Part shown: positions 27,101-35,084 of the stretch, in pieces | Layout of the letters: each line of letters begins with the position of its first letter | Numbering within the stretch: position 1 is the stretch's first letter | Assembly (NCBI RefSeq): GCF_001613445.1 | Contig: NZ_BDCJ01000009.1 | Coordinates: 372,001-436,000 of the forward strand | Reading direction: 5' to 3' | Length of the DNA: 64,000 bases | Source: Nocardia grenadensis NBRC 108939 | GTDB taxonomy: Bacteria; Actinomycetota; Actinomycetes; Mycobacteriales; Mycobacteriaceae | Notes under the pieces: generated by a model | What the model was told of the DNA's origin: nothing | What the model saw: the letters and a program-made list of their open reading frames with translations, nothing else | The model's database searches: none | Made by a program: the position numbers and the translations under genes

Positions 27101-27722
27101 CGTCCGTGGCCGTCGCGGCCACCGTCCGGTGCCCCAGCGCGATCGCTTCATCGAGGTCGGCGAGTTGCCCGGTCCGCTCCACTCGGCTGCGTAGCGCGGC
27201 GCCGAGTCGGTCGGTCCTGTCGGCGAGATCGGGATCGCCGTCGACCGTGTGGGCGACCGCTTCCCGCATCAGCAGGACCGCGCCGTCCAGATCGGCGAGG
27301 TCGCCGTTCTGCTCGAACCGGGTACGCAAACTGCTCCCGACGGCTACCAGCACGACGGTACGGAAGGGGAGACCGGCCGGGACGACATCCAGTGTCGCGC
27401 GACCGAGCCGCACGGCCTCATCCAGATCTTCTGCCGTATTCGTCCGGTCGAACCGGAATACCAGAGCTCTGGCCAGGTGGTATCGAGTGCCGGGAAATGC
27501 GGGGTGGCCGGCCGGGGTGTCGGCCAGGAGTTGCCGGCCCACGCGGATCGCGTCGTCCAGTTCGGCAACGGTCTTCGCTCGATTCACCCGGCTTCGAAAG
27601 GCGTCCAGTGGGCCGAACGGACCGCTTCGGCCGACGGCGGCCAGCGTGCCCAACTGCTGCCAGAGCCCCTTGACAGCGGTGAAGAAACCGGATCTGTCGC
27701 CGTCGTGCTCACGATCTGTCAT
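24195..27722 (-). CDS. TPR-repeat CHAT-domain (caspase-like) protein
   Basis: A 1175-residue protein. Residues about 45-680 are roughly a dozen TPR-like repeats of 45-50 residues marked by a recurring DLDEAIRLGR-type core. A helical linker follows, and residues about 870-1175 are a CHAT protease domain with the catalytic dyad His1035 in HFACHGATD and Cys1079 in LSACDTA. Both catalytic residues are present, so it is probably an active cysteine protease of the separase/caspase clan. There is no signal peptide or membrane segment. The gene is divergent from a small protein and a membrane protein. TPR-CHAT proteins act as effectors in bacterial conflict and regulated cell-death systems; such a role here is inferred. 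Confidence 0.92.
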   Translation of the reverse strand: MTDREHDGDRSGFFTAVKGLWQQLGTLAAVGRSGPFGPLDAFRSRVNRAKTVAELDDAIRVGRQLLADTPAGHPAFPGTRYHLARALVFRFDRTNTAEDLDEAVRLGRATLDVVPAGLPFRTVVLVAVGSSLRTRFEQNGDLADLDGAVLLMREAVAHTVDGDPDLADRTDRLGAALRSRVERTGQLADLDEAIALGHRTVAATATDDPLLCVRLVHLAAAHADRYARTGTAADLDEAIRLGEQTISAIPASLPDNLRTEIRHVLGRSVRARFERTGDRADADEAIRLVRQAVTGTPAGDPGRAASMDTLRAALLSRFERTGTISDLDEAVEAGRQAVAAAPGGHPDRARNLFGLGFTLRIHFERTGDPADLDEAIRIGREAVAVTATEDPDYPDRASSLGRALVDRFDRTGSMTDLDEAIRMARRAVTGTAGDSGTRAGRLTTLGTALRNRYKRSGTRSDLDEAVTGLRAAVDSAPTGYQTMNILLMNLGNALSDRFEETSETADLEAAIDMFRQAVAATPTDHPDLPAMLGNLGFALRTRFEQIGTPADLREAIDTLRRAAGITPTDHPAYAQQLIKLGAALMMRFWRTDATSDRDEATAAFLEAQRSTVAPPSTRILAARAAADLVAATQPARAAELVEHAIRLLPEITPRQLERSDQQYAIGRWGGFAADAAALTLRNPAVPEKDRADLALRLLEAGRAVLLNRTVQVRAETTELIDRHPDLGRDFVRLREELNRSGITPFPGGSEAPAPDRHRLARELEEVLTRIRTHPGFETFALPPSTGQLVAQADHGPVVAFSIGRYGSDALLLTADGISCLPLPALSAAAVRDRARTFREALKTAAHGSTGTERQAAQRYLSSTLEWLWDNATGPVLDALGFHRPIAPDRAGPRVWWAPGGLLGQLPIHAAGYHSHPARCDAPTVMDRVVSSYTPTVAALEYARRRCPSTADPDTPGPALVVAMPTTPGMDGRLHYVLEEAHLVATHLPGATVLTEPDEVNALGAPARPSAEHTRPTTATVLDLLPESAIVHFACHGATDPDDPSRSRLLLHDHATTPLTVAALAPVHLDRARLAYLSACDTAISTDTQLVDESIHLASAFQLAGYSHVIGTLWTIDDDIAIRIADAFYTALRTAPDTPAVDLGRAPHALHHAVRAARDTFPATPSLWAAHLHTGA
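24900..27560 (-). repeat. degenerate internal repeats encoding TPR units
   Basis: Within the CHAT gene, the stretch from about 26250 to 27560 shows a recurrent motif on the plus strand close to GCCTCGTCCAGATC at intervals of about 140-150 bases. Each copy encodes the DLDEA core of one TPR-like unit. Weaker copies continue leftward. These are coding repeats and not a mobile element. They could allow copy-number change by recombination. Confidence 0.6.
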
Positions 27723-27788
27723 ACCGCCCTCCCCGGATGCTATCGACGCTAGTCATCCGACGGCCTGAAGCACAACGTCTTCGACGAT

Positions 27789-28250
27789 ATGATCGAACTG
27801 CCGCGCTGCACCGCCGTGTACGTGGCATCTGCCGGATTGCTCGTCGTCCCAGGGGGTTGTTTGCTGCCGTCGTCACAAAATGCCGGGCGGGTCGCCGCAG
27901 GATTGGCGTATCTGTGTGGGCATCTGGAGGATATTCGCAGCGTGCTCGGCGACGACGGGAGCGATACCGCAACACCCCTCAACCGTCTGATCGCCGCCGT
28001 GCACTCGGACAGCGCCACAGATCTCGGTGGGGCGCTCGATGCCGTCCATACCGCACTACAGGCCGGCGGTGATGCGCGTGGGCTGTACGGACATCACCGC
28101 ACCCCCACGCCGATCGGCGTGCACCACCTCGAGGTCGTCTACCGCTGTCCGCTCGCACGGTGCACGGGCCGAACCGCCGATGAGGTCCACGACGACCCCC
28201 CGCGGTGCGCCCTCACCGAGCGGGAGTTGTTGCGGGAGCGACTTTCCTGA
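27789..28250 (+). CDS. hypothetical protein of CHAT-associated locus, Cys-rich C-terminus
   Basis: A 153-residue protein that I do not recognise. The first 60 residues are mostly hydrophobic and small (VYVASAGLLVVPGGCLL), then helical. The C-terminal third has Cys residues in YRCPLARC and PPRC that could bind zinc. The ATG at 27789 is 66 bases from the divergent CHAT gene, and the stop directly abuts the ATG of the membrane protein gene, so the two form an operon. Its arrangement with a TPR-CHAT protein and a membrane protein suggests it is an adaptor or inhibitor in that system. The function is inferred from context only. Confidence 0.75.
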   Translation: MIELPRCTAVYVASAGLLVVPGGCLLPSSQNAGRVAAGLAYLCGHLEDIRSVLGDDGSDTATPLNRLIAAVHSDSATDLGGALDAVHTALQAGGDARGLYGHHRTPTPIGVHHLEVVYRCPLARCTGRTADEVHDDPPRCALTERELLRERLS

Positions 28251-29180
28251 ATGGGCGGCTTGTGGGGCGAACTGACGAAGAAGCTCGCCGAGAAATGGCT
28301 GTCGCTGCTGGTTTTGCCGGGTGCTTTCTATCTCGCGGTCGCCGGTGCCGCATTCGTTCTCGGACACGGTCGTGCGCTGGATGTGGGCCTGCTCGCCCGA
28401 ACGATCACCGGCTACGCCGAAAACCCGGCGATCACCGCCACGGGCGCGGGGATCCTGCTCCTGGTGGCGATCTCGGCCTGCGCGGCCGCGGTTGGGCTCG
28501 TCGCGCAAGCTGTCGGAACATTTGCCGAACATATCGCGCTGGCGGCGGATTGGGCCGCCTGGCCGATGCCGGTCCGGTATCCGGTGCGCTGGTGGGTGGC
28601 CCGGCGCATACGTCGCTGGGATATCGCCGAGGCCGTCTACCGCCGGGAGCTCCGGAAGATGCTGGCTCCCGACCCCGCGGACCGGCCGGATTCCGCGCTC
28701 CGGCAGCGCGCGGCCCGCACCCGGAACCGGATCTCGGTGGAGCGGCCGGAACGACCCACCTGGAGCGGTGATCGAGTACACGCCGCGGCTGTTCGCCTCG
28801 ACCGCGACCACCACCTCGACCTCGCCACGGTATGGCCGTCGGTGTGGCTGATCCTTCCGGATTCCACCCGTGACCAGATCAACGAGGCACGGACCGCCTT
28901 GGCGCGGGCGACCACGCTGCTCGCCTGGTCGGTCCTCTATTCGGTCCTGACGGTCTGGTGGTGGCCCGCCGCCCTGATCGGCGTCGTCACCGCGGCAACG
29001 GCCCGGTATCGCATCCGCACCGCAACAGATACCTATGCGACTCTCCTGGAAACCGCGACCCGGTCGCACGCCGTTTCCCTCGCGACCCAACTCGGTATCG
29101 AGCACGCGGGCCCGCTCACCCCGCAACTCGGCCACGTTCTCACCCGCCACCTCGGTAGCCCGCGTCCGGTCACCGACTGA
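28251..29180 (+). CDS. multi-pass membrane protein of CHAT-associated locus
   Basis: A 309-residue protein. Hydrophobic helices are visible near residues 17-40 (LSLLVLPGAFYLAVAGAAFV), 60-88 (the ITATGAGILLLVAISACAAA region) and 222-262 (LLAWSVLYSVLTVWWWPAAL). Between them is a basic, soluble region of about 130 residues rich in Arg and His. The start codon directly follows the upstream stop (TGA-ATG). I do not recognise a named family. In a TPR-CHAT locus it could be the membrane target, anchor or pore component, but this is inference from gene order. Confidence 0.8.
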   Translation: MGGLWGELTKKLAEKWLSLLVLPGAFYLAVAGAAFVLGHGRALDVGLLARTITGYAENPAITATGAGILLLVAISACAAAVGLVAQAVGTFAEHIALAADWAAWPMPVRYPVRWWVARRIRRWDIAEAVYRRELRKMLAPDPADRPDSALRQRAARTRNRISVERPERPTWSGDRVHAAAVRLDRDHHLDLATVWPSVWLILPDSTRDQINEARTALARATTLLAWSVLYSVLTVWWWPAALIGVVTAATARYRIRTATDTYATLLETATRSHAVSLATQLGIEHAGPLTPQLGHVLTRHLGSPRPVTD

Positions 29181-29343
29181 GCGAACCGGTATCGCCCTGT
29201 AGGAAGGCGGCACGACCGGACCGGTCGCTGCCCACGGCTGCTCCGATATTCGTCGACGTTCCGGCTGTTCCGAACAGCAGATCGTTCCCGCACCGCCTGG
29301 GGCGGAATCGTGCCGGCCGGGTGTGGTCGGCCGAGGTCGCCGC

Positions 29344-29646
29344 TCACGAATCGTGGGCTACCGATCCGGAATCGAAACGGAACGTGCGGGCGGCCAGGGC
29401 CGATTGCAGCTGCCACCTCGACAGCATCTGGCCCAGCTTCATCGCCGTGCCCTTCATACTGCCCAGCACAGCCACCATCTGCTGTGCCGCCTGTAATGTC
29501 GAGCGCTCGGCGAGCATACGGCGCGCCTGATCGGTGCGCCCGATCAACGCCATCTTGGTCCCCACTCCGTGGGCCGCCTGGGTGGCCGCCAGTTTTCCGA
29601 GCATGCCTGCCCGGGCCAGCCGGCCCGAAACAATGCGATGTTCCAC
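29344..29646 (-). pseudogene. truncated AarF/ABC1/UbiB kinase-like gene
   Basis: A 100-codon frame with an excellent ribosome site (AAGGAGG) before a GTG start. The protein begins like an AarF/ABC1 family member: GKLAATQAAHGVGTKMALIG, a helical segment and the invariant KGTAMKLGQMLS signature that precedes the kinase core. It then runs into 25 unrelated residues and stops. Intact relatives have about 430-450 residues. The ATP-binding and catalytic parts are absent, so the gene is 3'-truncated, probably by deletion. A short peptide may still be made. Confidence 0.7.
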
Positions 29647-29991
29647 CGCTACGCCTCCTTCGCGTAGGTGCGATGCACCTTTCCGCCAACAGTCCCGGGC
29701 CATCGCCGATTGCGGTATCGAGTCGAATTCCTCCGCCGCGCCGGCGGCCCGTCATTACGCGACCATGATTATGCGAGCATGTCGGCTCCCCGGAAATCAG
29801 GTAGTCGGCGCCGGTCCGGTCACCTTGTGACAGGGCACAACGAATCGCGGAGCCACGGGATCGTCGGAGGAGCAGTCCTCGTAAACGGTGGGCGAACCCG
29901 GTAGCTGCCCGAAGTCGCAGTTCGCCGCGCGACCCAGGTGCGGGCCGCGCGGCGGAATCGTGCCGACCGAAGATCGTGGGTGGTGCGGGCC
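29647..29991. other. intergenic, no gene seen
   Basis: About 345 bases upstream of the broken AarF gene and downstream of the lipase gene, up to the lipase terminator hairpin. No frame looks coding. It should contain the promoter of the AarF fragment on the minus strand. Confidence 0.4.
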
Positions 29992-30018
29992 GGCCGCGTG
30001 AAGGGCGATCACGCGGCC
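29992..30018 (-). terminator. hairpin after the lipase gene
   Basis: GGCCGCGTGA (29992-30001) pairs perfectly with TCACGCGGCC (30009-30018) around a seven-base loop, 13 bases beyond the lipase stop codon. A clean ten-base GC-rich stem without a U-tract is the usual actinobacterial terminator form. Confidence 0.65.
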
Positions 30019-30031
30019 CGCGGTGCGGCGA

Positions 30032-31237
30032 TCAGAGCGAGCCACCGCCGCCGATCAACCACGGATTGAAGGTGCATTGCAGAGGCTGGGACGGATCCAG
30101 GGTGTTCAGGATGATCGACAGTACCCGCGGCGAGTACATCATCGTGAGGTGATCCGACAGGTCTTGTTCGCAGCCGTCTTGCAGAGTGATGTTGTGTACT
30201 GTCGCGCCGGGCCCCGCCGTCAGGAAGGTCGAGTCGTATGGGGTGGTGATCTCGTCGTACCGGCTTCCCACCACCGTGTACTTCACGCCGGGCACGGTGT
30301 CACCGGCGGCATTGAGATTGTTGACGAAATCGGACCCGACCGTCTGTTGGATACCGGAGTGGCCCACGAAGATCTCCACCAGGCCGAGCACATCGATACC
30401 GAGATTGTTGATGGCCCGGCCCAGCGCACCGATACCGATCAGTGTGGTGCCGTGATGGGTGGCACCGAAGGTCATCAGGTGCGCGACCTTCTGGTCGCCA
30501 CCCTCGAACTGGAGGTACTGCCGTGACACGGCCCCACCCTGGGAATGGCCCACGATGTTCACCTTCTGTGCACCGGTGGCCGCGAGGACCCGGTCGACGA
30601 ATACGGCGATCTGCTTCGCCGAATCCTCGATGTAACCGGTGCCGTTGGCGCCGGGCAGCGCCGAGCCGACGCCGCCGCCCTGTATCAGACCGGACTTACC
30701 GTAGTTGAAGGTGAAGACGCAGTGGCCGGCGTCGTGGATCGGCTGCGATACGAACGCGAAGTTGTCGTAGGCGTTCTCCCAGGTGCCGTGTATCAGTACG
30801 ACCGGTTCCGGATGCTCGGCGGTGGGCTTACACGCCCAATCATTGGAGCCGGGTGGCGCGACATCGGGATTGAACGCGCTGTGCGCGAAGGCGGCGAGAA
30901 AGGAGGTGGAGGCGGGCCCGAATCCGACGGTGTCGGAGGAATGGCCGCCGCGCAACCCCGAACTCGAACCGGAACCGCCGTAGCAGTCGCCGGACCCGTT
31001 GCCCGAGCCGGTCCCACTACCGGAATTGCACGCGGATCCCGAAGCACTGCCGCTGTCGGCGATGGGGTGCGCGGCCGGGTCTTTCAGCCCGTCGGCGATC
31101 AGGTCGGCCAGCTGTTGCTCGGTGGGTGCGGCCGTAGGTTCGGCATGGCCGGCCGGGCCGGCCACGCCGGCCGCGAGGACAGCCGCGCTCACGACCACGG
31201 CGGCACGCAATAACCTGCTGATTATCGTTCGCTTCAT
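30032..31237 (-). CDS. secreted lipase / alpha-beta hydrolase
   Basis: A 401-residue secreted hydrolase. Residues 1-32 form a Sec signal peptide (MKRTIISRLL, a hydrophobic core and an AGHA cleavage region). Residues about 62-100 are a low-complexity Ser/Gly linker with two Cys. The catalytic domain begins near 140 (VVLIHGTWENAYDNF) and has the nucleophile elbow GHSQGG with Ser232. The pattern resembles actinobacterial class I.7/LipA-like triacylglycerol lipases. A strong AGGAAGG ribosome site precedes the ATG. It probably acts on lipid esters outside the cell. The gene is monocistronic, with a palindrome upstream and a hairpin downstream. Confidence 0.92.
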   Translation of the reverse strand: MKRTIISRLLRAAVVVSAAVLAAGVAGPAGHAEPTAAPTEQQLADLIADGLKDPAAHPIADSGSASGSACNSGSGTGSGNGSGDCYGGSGSSSGLRGGHSSDTVGFGPASTSFLAAFAHSAFNPDVAPPGSNDWACKPTAEHPEPVVLIHGTWENAYDNFAFVSQPIHDAGHCVFTFNYGKSGLIQGGGVGSALPGANGTGYIEDSAKQIAVFVDRVLAATGAQKVNIVGHSQGGAVSRQYLQFEGGDQKVAHLMTFGATHHGTTLIGIGALGRAINNLGIDVLGLVEIFVGHSGIQQTVGSDFVNNLNAAGDTVPGVKYTVVGSRYDEITTPYDSTFLTAGPGATVHNITLQDGCEQDLSDHLTMMYSPRVLSIILNTLDPSQPLQCTFNPWLIGGGGSL

Positions 31238-31280
31238 CGGTTACCTTCCTGCACACAGGTGCGATCGGTTCCCGCAGTGG

Positions 31281-31294
31281 GTGAAACCTTTCAC
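31281..31294. promoter_or_regulatory. inverted repeat GTGAAA-CC-TTTCAC upstream of the lipase gene
   Basis: A 14-base hyphenated palindrome 44 bases upstream of the lipase ATG, in a position suitable for an operator. No regulator gene is adjacent. The rest of 31295-31861 has lower GC than its surroundings (for example around 31335-31350) and no gene that I can support. Confidence 0.4.
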
Positions 31295-31861
31295 GCCTGA
31301 GAACCGCGAACGACGCTAGAACGGGTGGAGCCCGAAAAGCTTTCGAAAGATATTTATTCGGTGCGGTTCACGAGAAGAGCCACCGATAATCGGGCTCGAC
31401 CACAGGCACTCGATTATGGGAGGGGGAGGAAAGAACAGCCGTTTCGATAGTTGTTTTGCACAGTGCCGGAGGAAACGCTTCCGGAACTATTGACGGCATA
31501 TAGACCAATTCGAGTTTCGCCGGTCCGGGTGATCGGTGCTCGACGCTACGGTTGAGCGGATCGCCGATACGTGAGCCCGAGTCGGGGTCGGTGCCGCGGC
31601 GAGAAGGCCACCTCGGCGAGGACGGCGGGCGCGGGCGGCCGCGGTGCCTTGGGGCCGAGATGATCGGCCTGTTCGCCGAACGGGTGGCCGATCTGACGCG
31701 GCCGGATTCGGCGCCGCAGGTAGGGCCTCGACAGTTGTCGACTCGATGAACTCGGCCGAGGGGAGCGGAGTGTTTTCGGCTGTCTCCATCCGTCGGGCCT
31801 GTCGGTTGACCGGAGTCGGGCCGCCGGATGCCGCCCGCGTCGGCGACCGGCGATGGAACCG
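31295..31861. other. intergenic, no supported gene
   Basis: About 567 bases between the lipase promoter region and the end of the Ddn-like gene. Several frames are open, but none has a ribosome site and family resemblance together. A minus-strand 43-codon frame ending at 31368 has gene-like composition but no ribosome site, so I did not call it. Confidence 0.4.
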
Positions 31862-32335
31862 TTACCTCGCCGGGCCGGCCGCGTTCGGTCGGATGTCGTC
31901 GATCCGGAAGAGCACACACCGGCCGGCCAGCGCGGCGAACTCGTCCGGATCGTCGCTGGTCACCACCCCGGACTTGATCATCACCGGCACACCCGTGGGC
32001 ACCAGTCGCGGAAACTCCCGCAGCACCGGTTCGCTTTCCTGCGCCGGGATCTCGACCAGGCGCACGACGCGCCGACGGCGTCCGAGCTTCAACTCCACGG
32101 TATCCGCGGCCTGTACATTCTTCACCCAATCCGCACCGGGTATACCACCGAGAACATATTCGACGCCGTGGTACTCGAACGGTGTCACCGGTGTCGTCCG
32201 CGGCTGCCCCGATTTCCGGCCCGGTACGGTGAGTAGCGCCATCGGCAGCGATACGCCTATCCGGCTCACCGCAACCATCGCCCGGTTCATCGGTTTGAGC
32301 CAACGGGGGATTCGGACGCTGCGCTCGCCTGCCAC
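31862..32335 (-). CDS. deazaflavin (F420)-dependent nitroreductase-family protein
   Basis: A 157-residue protein of the Ddn-like split-barrel family. The opening PRWLKPMNRAMVAVSRIG, the core LLTVPGRKSGQPRTTPVTPF, the central GADWVKNVQAADTVEL and the C-terminal strand are typical of actinobacterial F420H2-dependent quinone or nitro reductases. Such proteins bind cofactor F420, which Mycobacteriales make. The N-terminal amphipathic helix may associate with the membrane. The gene is alone. Its physiological substrate is unknown; menaquinone reduction is one known role in the family. Confidence 0.88.
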   Translation of the reverse strand: MAGERSVRIPRWLKPMNRAMVAVSRIGVSLPMALLTVPGRKSGQPRTTPVTPFEYHGVEYVLGGIPGADWVKNVQAADTVELKLGRRRRVVRLVEIPAQESEPVLREFPRLVPTGVPVMIKSGVVTSDDPDEFAALAGRCVLFRIDDIRPNAAGPAR

Positions 32336-32583
32336 GATGTACTCCTGAAGAATTCGGTGTCGACGGCCCGCGCCGAGAGGAGCGGCCGGGGCACGAGATC
32401 ATATCGTGCCGCGGTCGTTCAGAACGAATTCCACCGCCGCCGCGCCCCCATATCCCGGTCCCGCTCACGACCGTCCGGTGCGGGCTGGGCCCGGCTCTCG
32501 TCGCGGTCGTCCCGCGTACGGTCATATCCATGGGATCGGCGTTTCTGGGCCGGGCCGGTCCTTGCCGGCATTACCCTGTGGCG

Positions 32584-33921
32584 ATGCGCCCACGGCTCCG
32601 TCGGTTCTGTGTAGTTTCGCTCACGGTTCTCGTTTCGACCGTAATGCTCTGTTCGCACTCCGCCGCCGCACCACAATCCGCCGCCGGGCTACCCCGATTG
32701 GACGGCGGGTTCCTCTGGGGTGTGGCGTCCTCGGGGTTCCAGGCCGAAGGGCATGCGCCCGACAGCAACTGGACGCGGTACATCGAGGCGAACCCCTCCC
32801 TCGACCGTCTCGGTAACTCGGTGGATTTCTACGACCGCTACGAATCCGATATCCGCCTCGCCGCGGATATGGGTGTGCGAGTGTTCCGGATCGGGATCGA
32901 ATGGGCACGCCTGCAGCCGGCCCCGGGGGTGTGGGACGAGCAGGCTTTCCGCTTCTACGACTCGGTGATCGCGAGTATCGCCCGGGCCGGTATGCGACCT
33001 ATGATCACCCTCGACCACTGGGTGTATCCGGGCTGGATCGCCGACCGGGGCGGCTGGCGCAGCCCGACCATCGTCGAGGACTGGCTGGCGAATATGCGCG
33101 CCGTCGTCGACCGTTACGCCGCCCAGGACCCGCTGTGGGTCACCGTGAACGAACCCGTCGCCTATATCGCCCACGAGACCGGCCGCGGTAACGCCGACGC
33201 TCCCCAGATGCTGGACCGGATCGCGCAGGCGCACAACAGTATCTACGACCATATCCACCAGATCCGCCCGGACGCTCAGGTGACCAGCAATGTCGGCTAC
33301 GTCGCCGGCGCGGACGACCAGATCAACGGTGACCTGGTCGGCCGTATCGCCGCCCGCCTCGACTACGTCGGAATCGACTACTACTGGGCCTATGACCCGA
33401 CGCGGACGATCCTCGAATATCTCGGCGGCGCCGTCGGATCCGCGACCCCGCCGGGGCAGCCGATCTGGGACCTCCCGGTCCGTCCGGAAGGGATCTACTT
33501 CGCCCTCCGGCACTATGCCGACCGTTTCCCGGGCAAACCCCTCTACATCGTCGAAAACGGTATGGCCACCGACAACGGGCAACCACGCGCCGACGGCTTC
33601 ACCCGCAGTGCCCATCTCCAGGACACCGTCTACTGGATCCAGCGTGCCCGGGCCGACGGTATGAACGTGATGGGCTACAACTATTGGAGCCTGACCGACA
33701 ACTACGAATGGGGCAGCTTCCGTCCCCGGTTCGGCCTCTACACCGTCGACACCACCACCGACCCGAGCCTCACCCGCCGCCCGACCGACGCCGTCGGCAC
33801 CTACCGCCGGACCATCGCCGAAGGCGGTGTCCCCGGCGACTATCGACCCGGCCGCGGCCTGGCGCATTGCTTTCTCATCGACCCCCCGGACAGCTGCCGA
33901 CGCCCCATCCCCGCACCCTGA
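32584..33921 (+). CDS. secreted family 1 glycoside hydrolase
   Basis: A 445-residue GH1 (beta/alpha)8 protein. The acid/base Glu190 is in TVNEP and the nucleophile Glu324 in YIVENG. The substrate-site segments GVASSGFQAEG and MGYNYWSLTDNYEWGSF are also present. A Sec signal (MRPRLRRF plus a hydrophobic stretch ending SHSAAA) supports the ATG at 32584 over an upstream ATG at 32530. Most bacterial GH1 beta-glycosidases are cytoplasmic, so export is notable. It probably releases sugars from aryl- or oligo-beta-glycosides outside the cell. The gene is monocistronic with a clear terminator. Confidence 0.92.
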   Translation: MRPRLRRFCVVSLTVLVSTVMLCSHSAAAPQSAAGLPRLDGGFLWGVASSGFQAEGHAPDSNWTRYIEANPSLDRLGNSVDFYDRYESDIRLAADMGVRVFRIGIEWARLQPAPGVWDEQAFRFYDSVIASIARAGMRPMITLDHWVYPGWIADRGGWRSPTIVEDWLANMRAVVDRYAAQDPLWVTVNEPVAYIAHETGRGNADAPQMLDRIAQAHNSIYDHIHQIRPDAQVTSNVGYVAGADDQINGDLVGRIAARLDYVGIDYYWAYDPTRTILEYLGGAVGSATPPGQPIWDLPVRPEGIYFALRHYADRFPGKPLYIVENGMATDNGQPRADGFTRSAHLQDTVYWIQRARADGMNVMGYNYWSLTDNYEWGSFRPRFGLYTVDTTTDPSLTRRPTDAVGTYRRTIAEGGVPGDYRPGRGLAHCFLIDPPDSCRRPIPAP

Positions 33922-33927
33922 CCGCAC

Positions 33928-33966
33928 CCGGTCCGCACACCGTCTCGTCGGCGGCGTGCGGACCGG
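33928..33966 (+). terminator. terminator of the GH1 gene
   Basis: CCGGTCCGCAC (33928-33938) pairs perfectly with GTGCGGACCGG (33956-33966), followed by TTGTT. The 11-base stem starts seven bases after the GH1 stop codon. The rest of the stretch to 34207 holds no gene that I can see. Confidence 0.75.
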
Positions 33967-34207
33967 TTGTTCATGAACTCGACGATCGCGGCCGGGTAGC
34001 GGCCGGCTCAACCGGCCTGCGTGGTGCAGGTCTGTCCGCTCGAGTTCGTGGTCGACAATGTCGGAATCACTGATGTGGTTCCCGGGGTAGGGGCCCTCGG
34101 GTGACATCGAACCCGTGGCCGATATCGCCGGACAGGGGCTGCAGACGCTCGGCGGCTGGCTCTTCGTGGGTTTCGCCAAGATTTCGAGAACGCGCGCGAC
34201 TCTTGAT

Positions 34208-34224
34208 CCTGACACCGTGTGAGG
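34208..34224 (+). promoter_or_regulatory. MerR-type operator/promoter
   Basis: CCTGACACCGTGTGAGG is an inverted repeat of eight-base arms with one mismatched pair around a central C. It lies 20 bases before the merR-type ATG, and a TTGATC hexamer overlaps its left edge. MerR regulators bind such dyads between -35 and -10 elements, so autoregulation is likely. The -10 element is not clear. Confidence 0.55.
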
Positions 34225-34243
34225 CGGTAAACCGGAGGGCGTC

Positions 34244-35062
34244 ATGTTCAGTATCGGAGATTTCGCCAGACACGGACGAGTGTCGGTGCGCATGCTGCGT
34301 CACTACGACGGCATCGGCCTACTGCGGCCCGATGTGGTCGACCCGGCCACCGGCCACCGGTCCTACGCCGCTGGTCAGCTGGCCCGGCTCAACCGGCTCG
34401 TCGCGCTGAAGGAGCTCGGCTTCACCCTGGAACAGGTGCGCCGGATCCTCGACGATGAGGTGAGCGGCGCGGAACTGCGCGGCATGCTGATCCTGCGCCG
34501 CGCGGAACTGGAACAGCGTATCGCGACGGACCGGGACCGGCTCGTCCAGGTCGAGACGAGACTCCGTGTCATCGAGAAGGAGGGCGCCATGCCCATGCCA
34601 GATGTGGTTGTCACATCCGTCCCTGCTGTCCGCGTCGCCGAATTGATCGGTGAGGCGGGTGATTTCGAGCCGAACTCGATCGGTCCCGTGGTGGGTCCGC
34701 TGTTCAAGGAGTTGTGTGCGCGGCTGGAGCGCGCGGGGGTCGAACCCGTCGGGCCCGCCATCGCCTACTACGACGAGCGACCCGACGGCTCGGTGCTGGT
34801 GCACGCCGCAATGCCGGTCGTCGCGGACCCCGGAGCGGAAAACGACTTCTCGATCGTCGATCTGCCCGCGGTCGAGCAGGCCGCGACCGTGGTGCACCGC
34901 GGCAGCATGGACAAGGTCCTCGAACCGTGGCAGGCGCTCGGTCGGTGGATCGAGGCCAACGGCTACCGTTCGCACGGCCCGGCGCGCGAGGTGACGCTGG
35001 AGTTCACCCAGGACCCGAGTGGATGGGTCACGGAGTTGCAGGAGCCGATTGCGCGCCGGTGA
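34244..35062 (+). CDS. MerR-family regulator with GyrI-like effector domain
   Basis: A 272-residue transcription factor of the BmrR/TipA type. Residues 1-70 are a MerR winged helix (FSIGDFARHGRVSVRMLRHY, then HRSYAAGQLARLNRL). A coiled coil follows to about residue 115, and the C-terminal half is a GyrI-like ligand-binding domain (AVRVAELIGEAG, YYDERPDGSVLVHAAMPV). This class senses hydrophobic or cationic drugs and activates efflux or detoxification genes. A dyad operator immediately upstream suggests autoregulation. No efflux gene is adjacent; the only downstream gene is a decayed PPOX frame. Confidence 0.92.
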   Translation: MFSIGDFARHGRVSVRMLRHYDGIGLLRPDVVDPATGHRSYAAGQLARLNRLVALKELGFTLEQVRRILDDEVSGAELRGMLILRRAELEQRIATDRDRLVQVETRLRVIEKEGAMPMPDVVVTSVPAVRVAELIGEAGDFEPNSIGPVVGPLFKELCARLERAGVEPVGPAIAYYDERPDGSVLVHAAMPVVADPGAENDFSIVDLPAVEQAATVVHRGSMDKVLEPWQALGRWIEANGYRSHGPAREVTLEFTQDPSGWVTELQEPIARR

Positions 35063-35084
35063 AGGCCGCCCGAAGCTCGCTGTG

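Noticed and set aside
26250..27560. Regularly spaced similar sequences, considered as a CRISPR array or tandem DNA repeat element
   Set aside because: The copies diverge, lack constant repeats with unique spacers and encode TPR units within an intact gene.
31368..32531. A 387-codon minus-strand frame across the Ddn-like gene
   Set aside because: It is a shifted frame of the deazaflavin protein with Arg- and Ser-rich, low-quality sequence.
32689..34293. A 534-codon minus-strand frame covering the GH1 gene
   Set aside because: It lacks any domain and is antisense to a protein with intact catalytic Glu residues and signal peptide.
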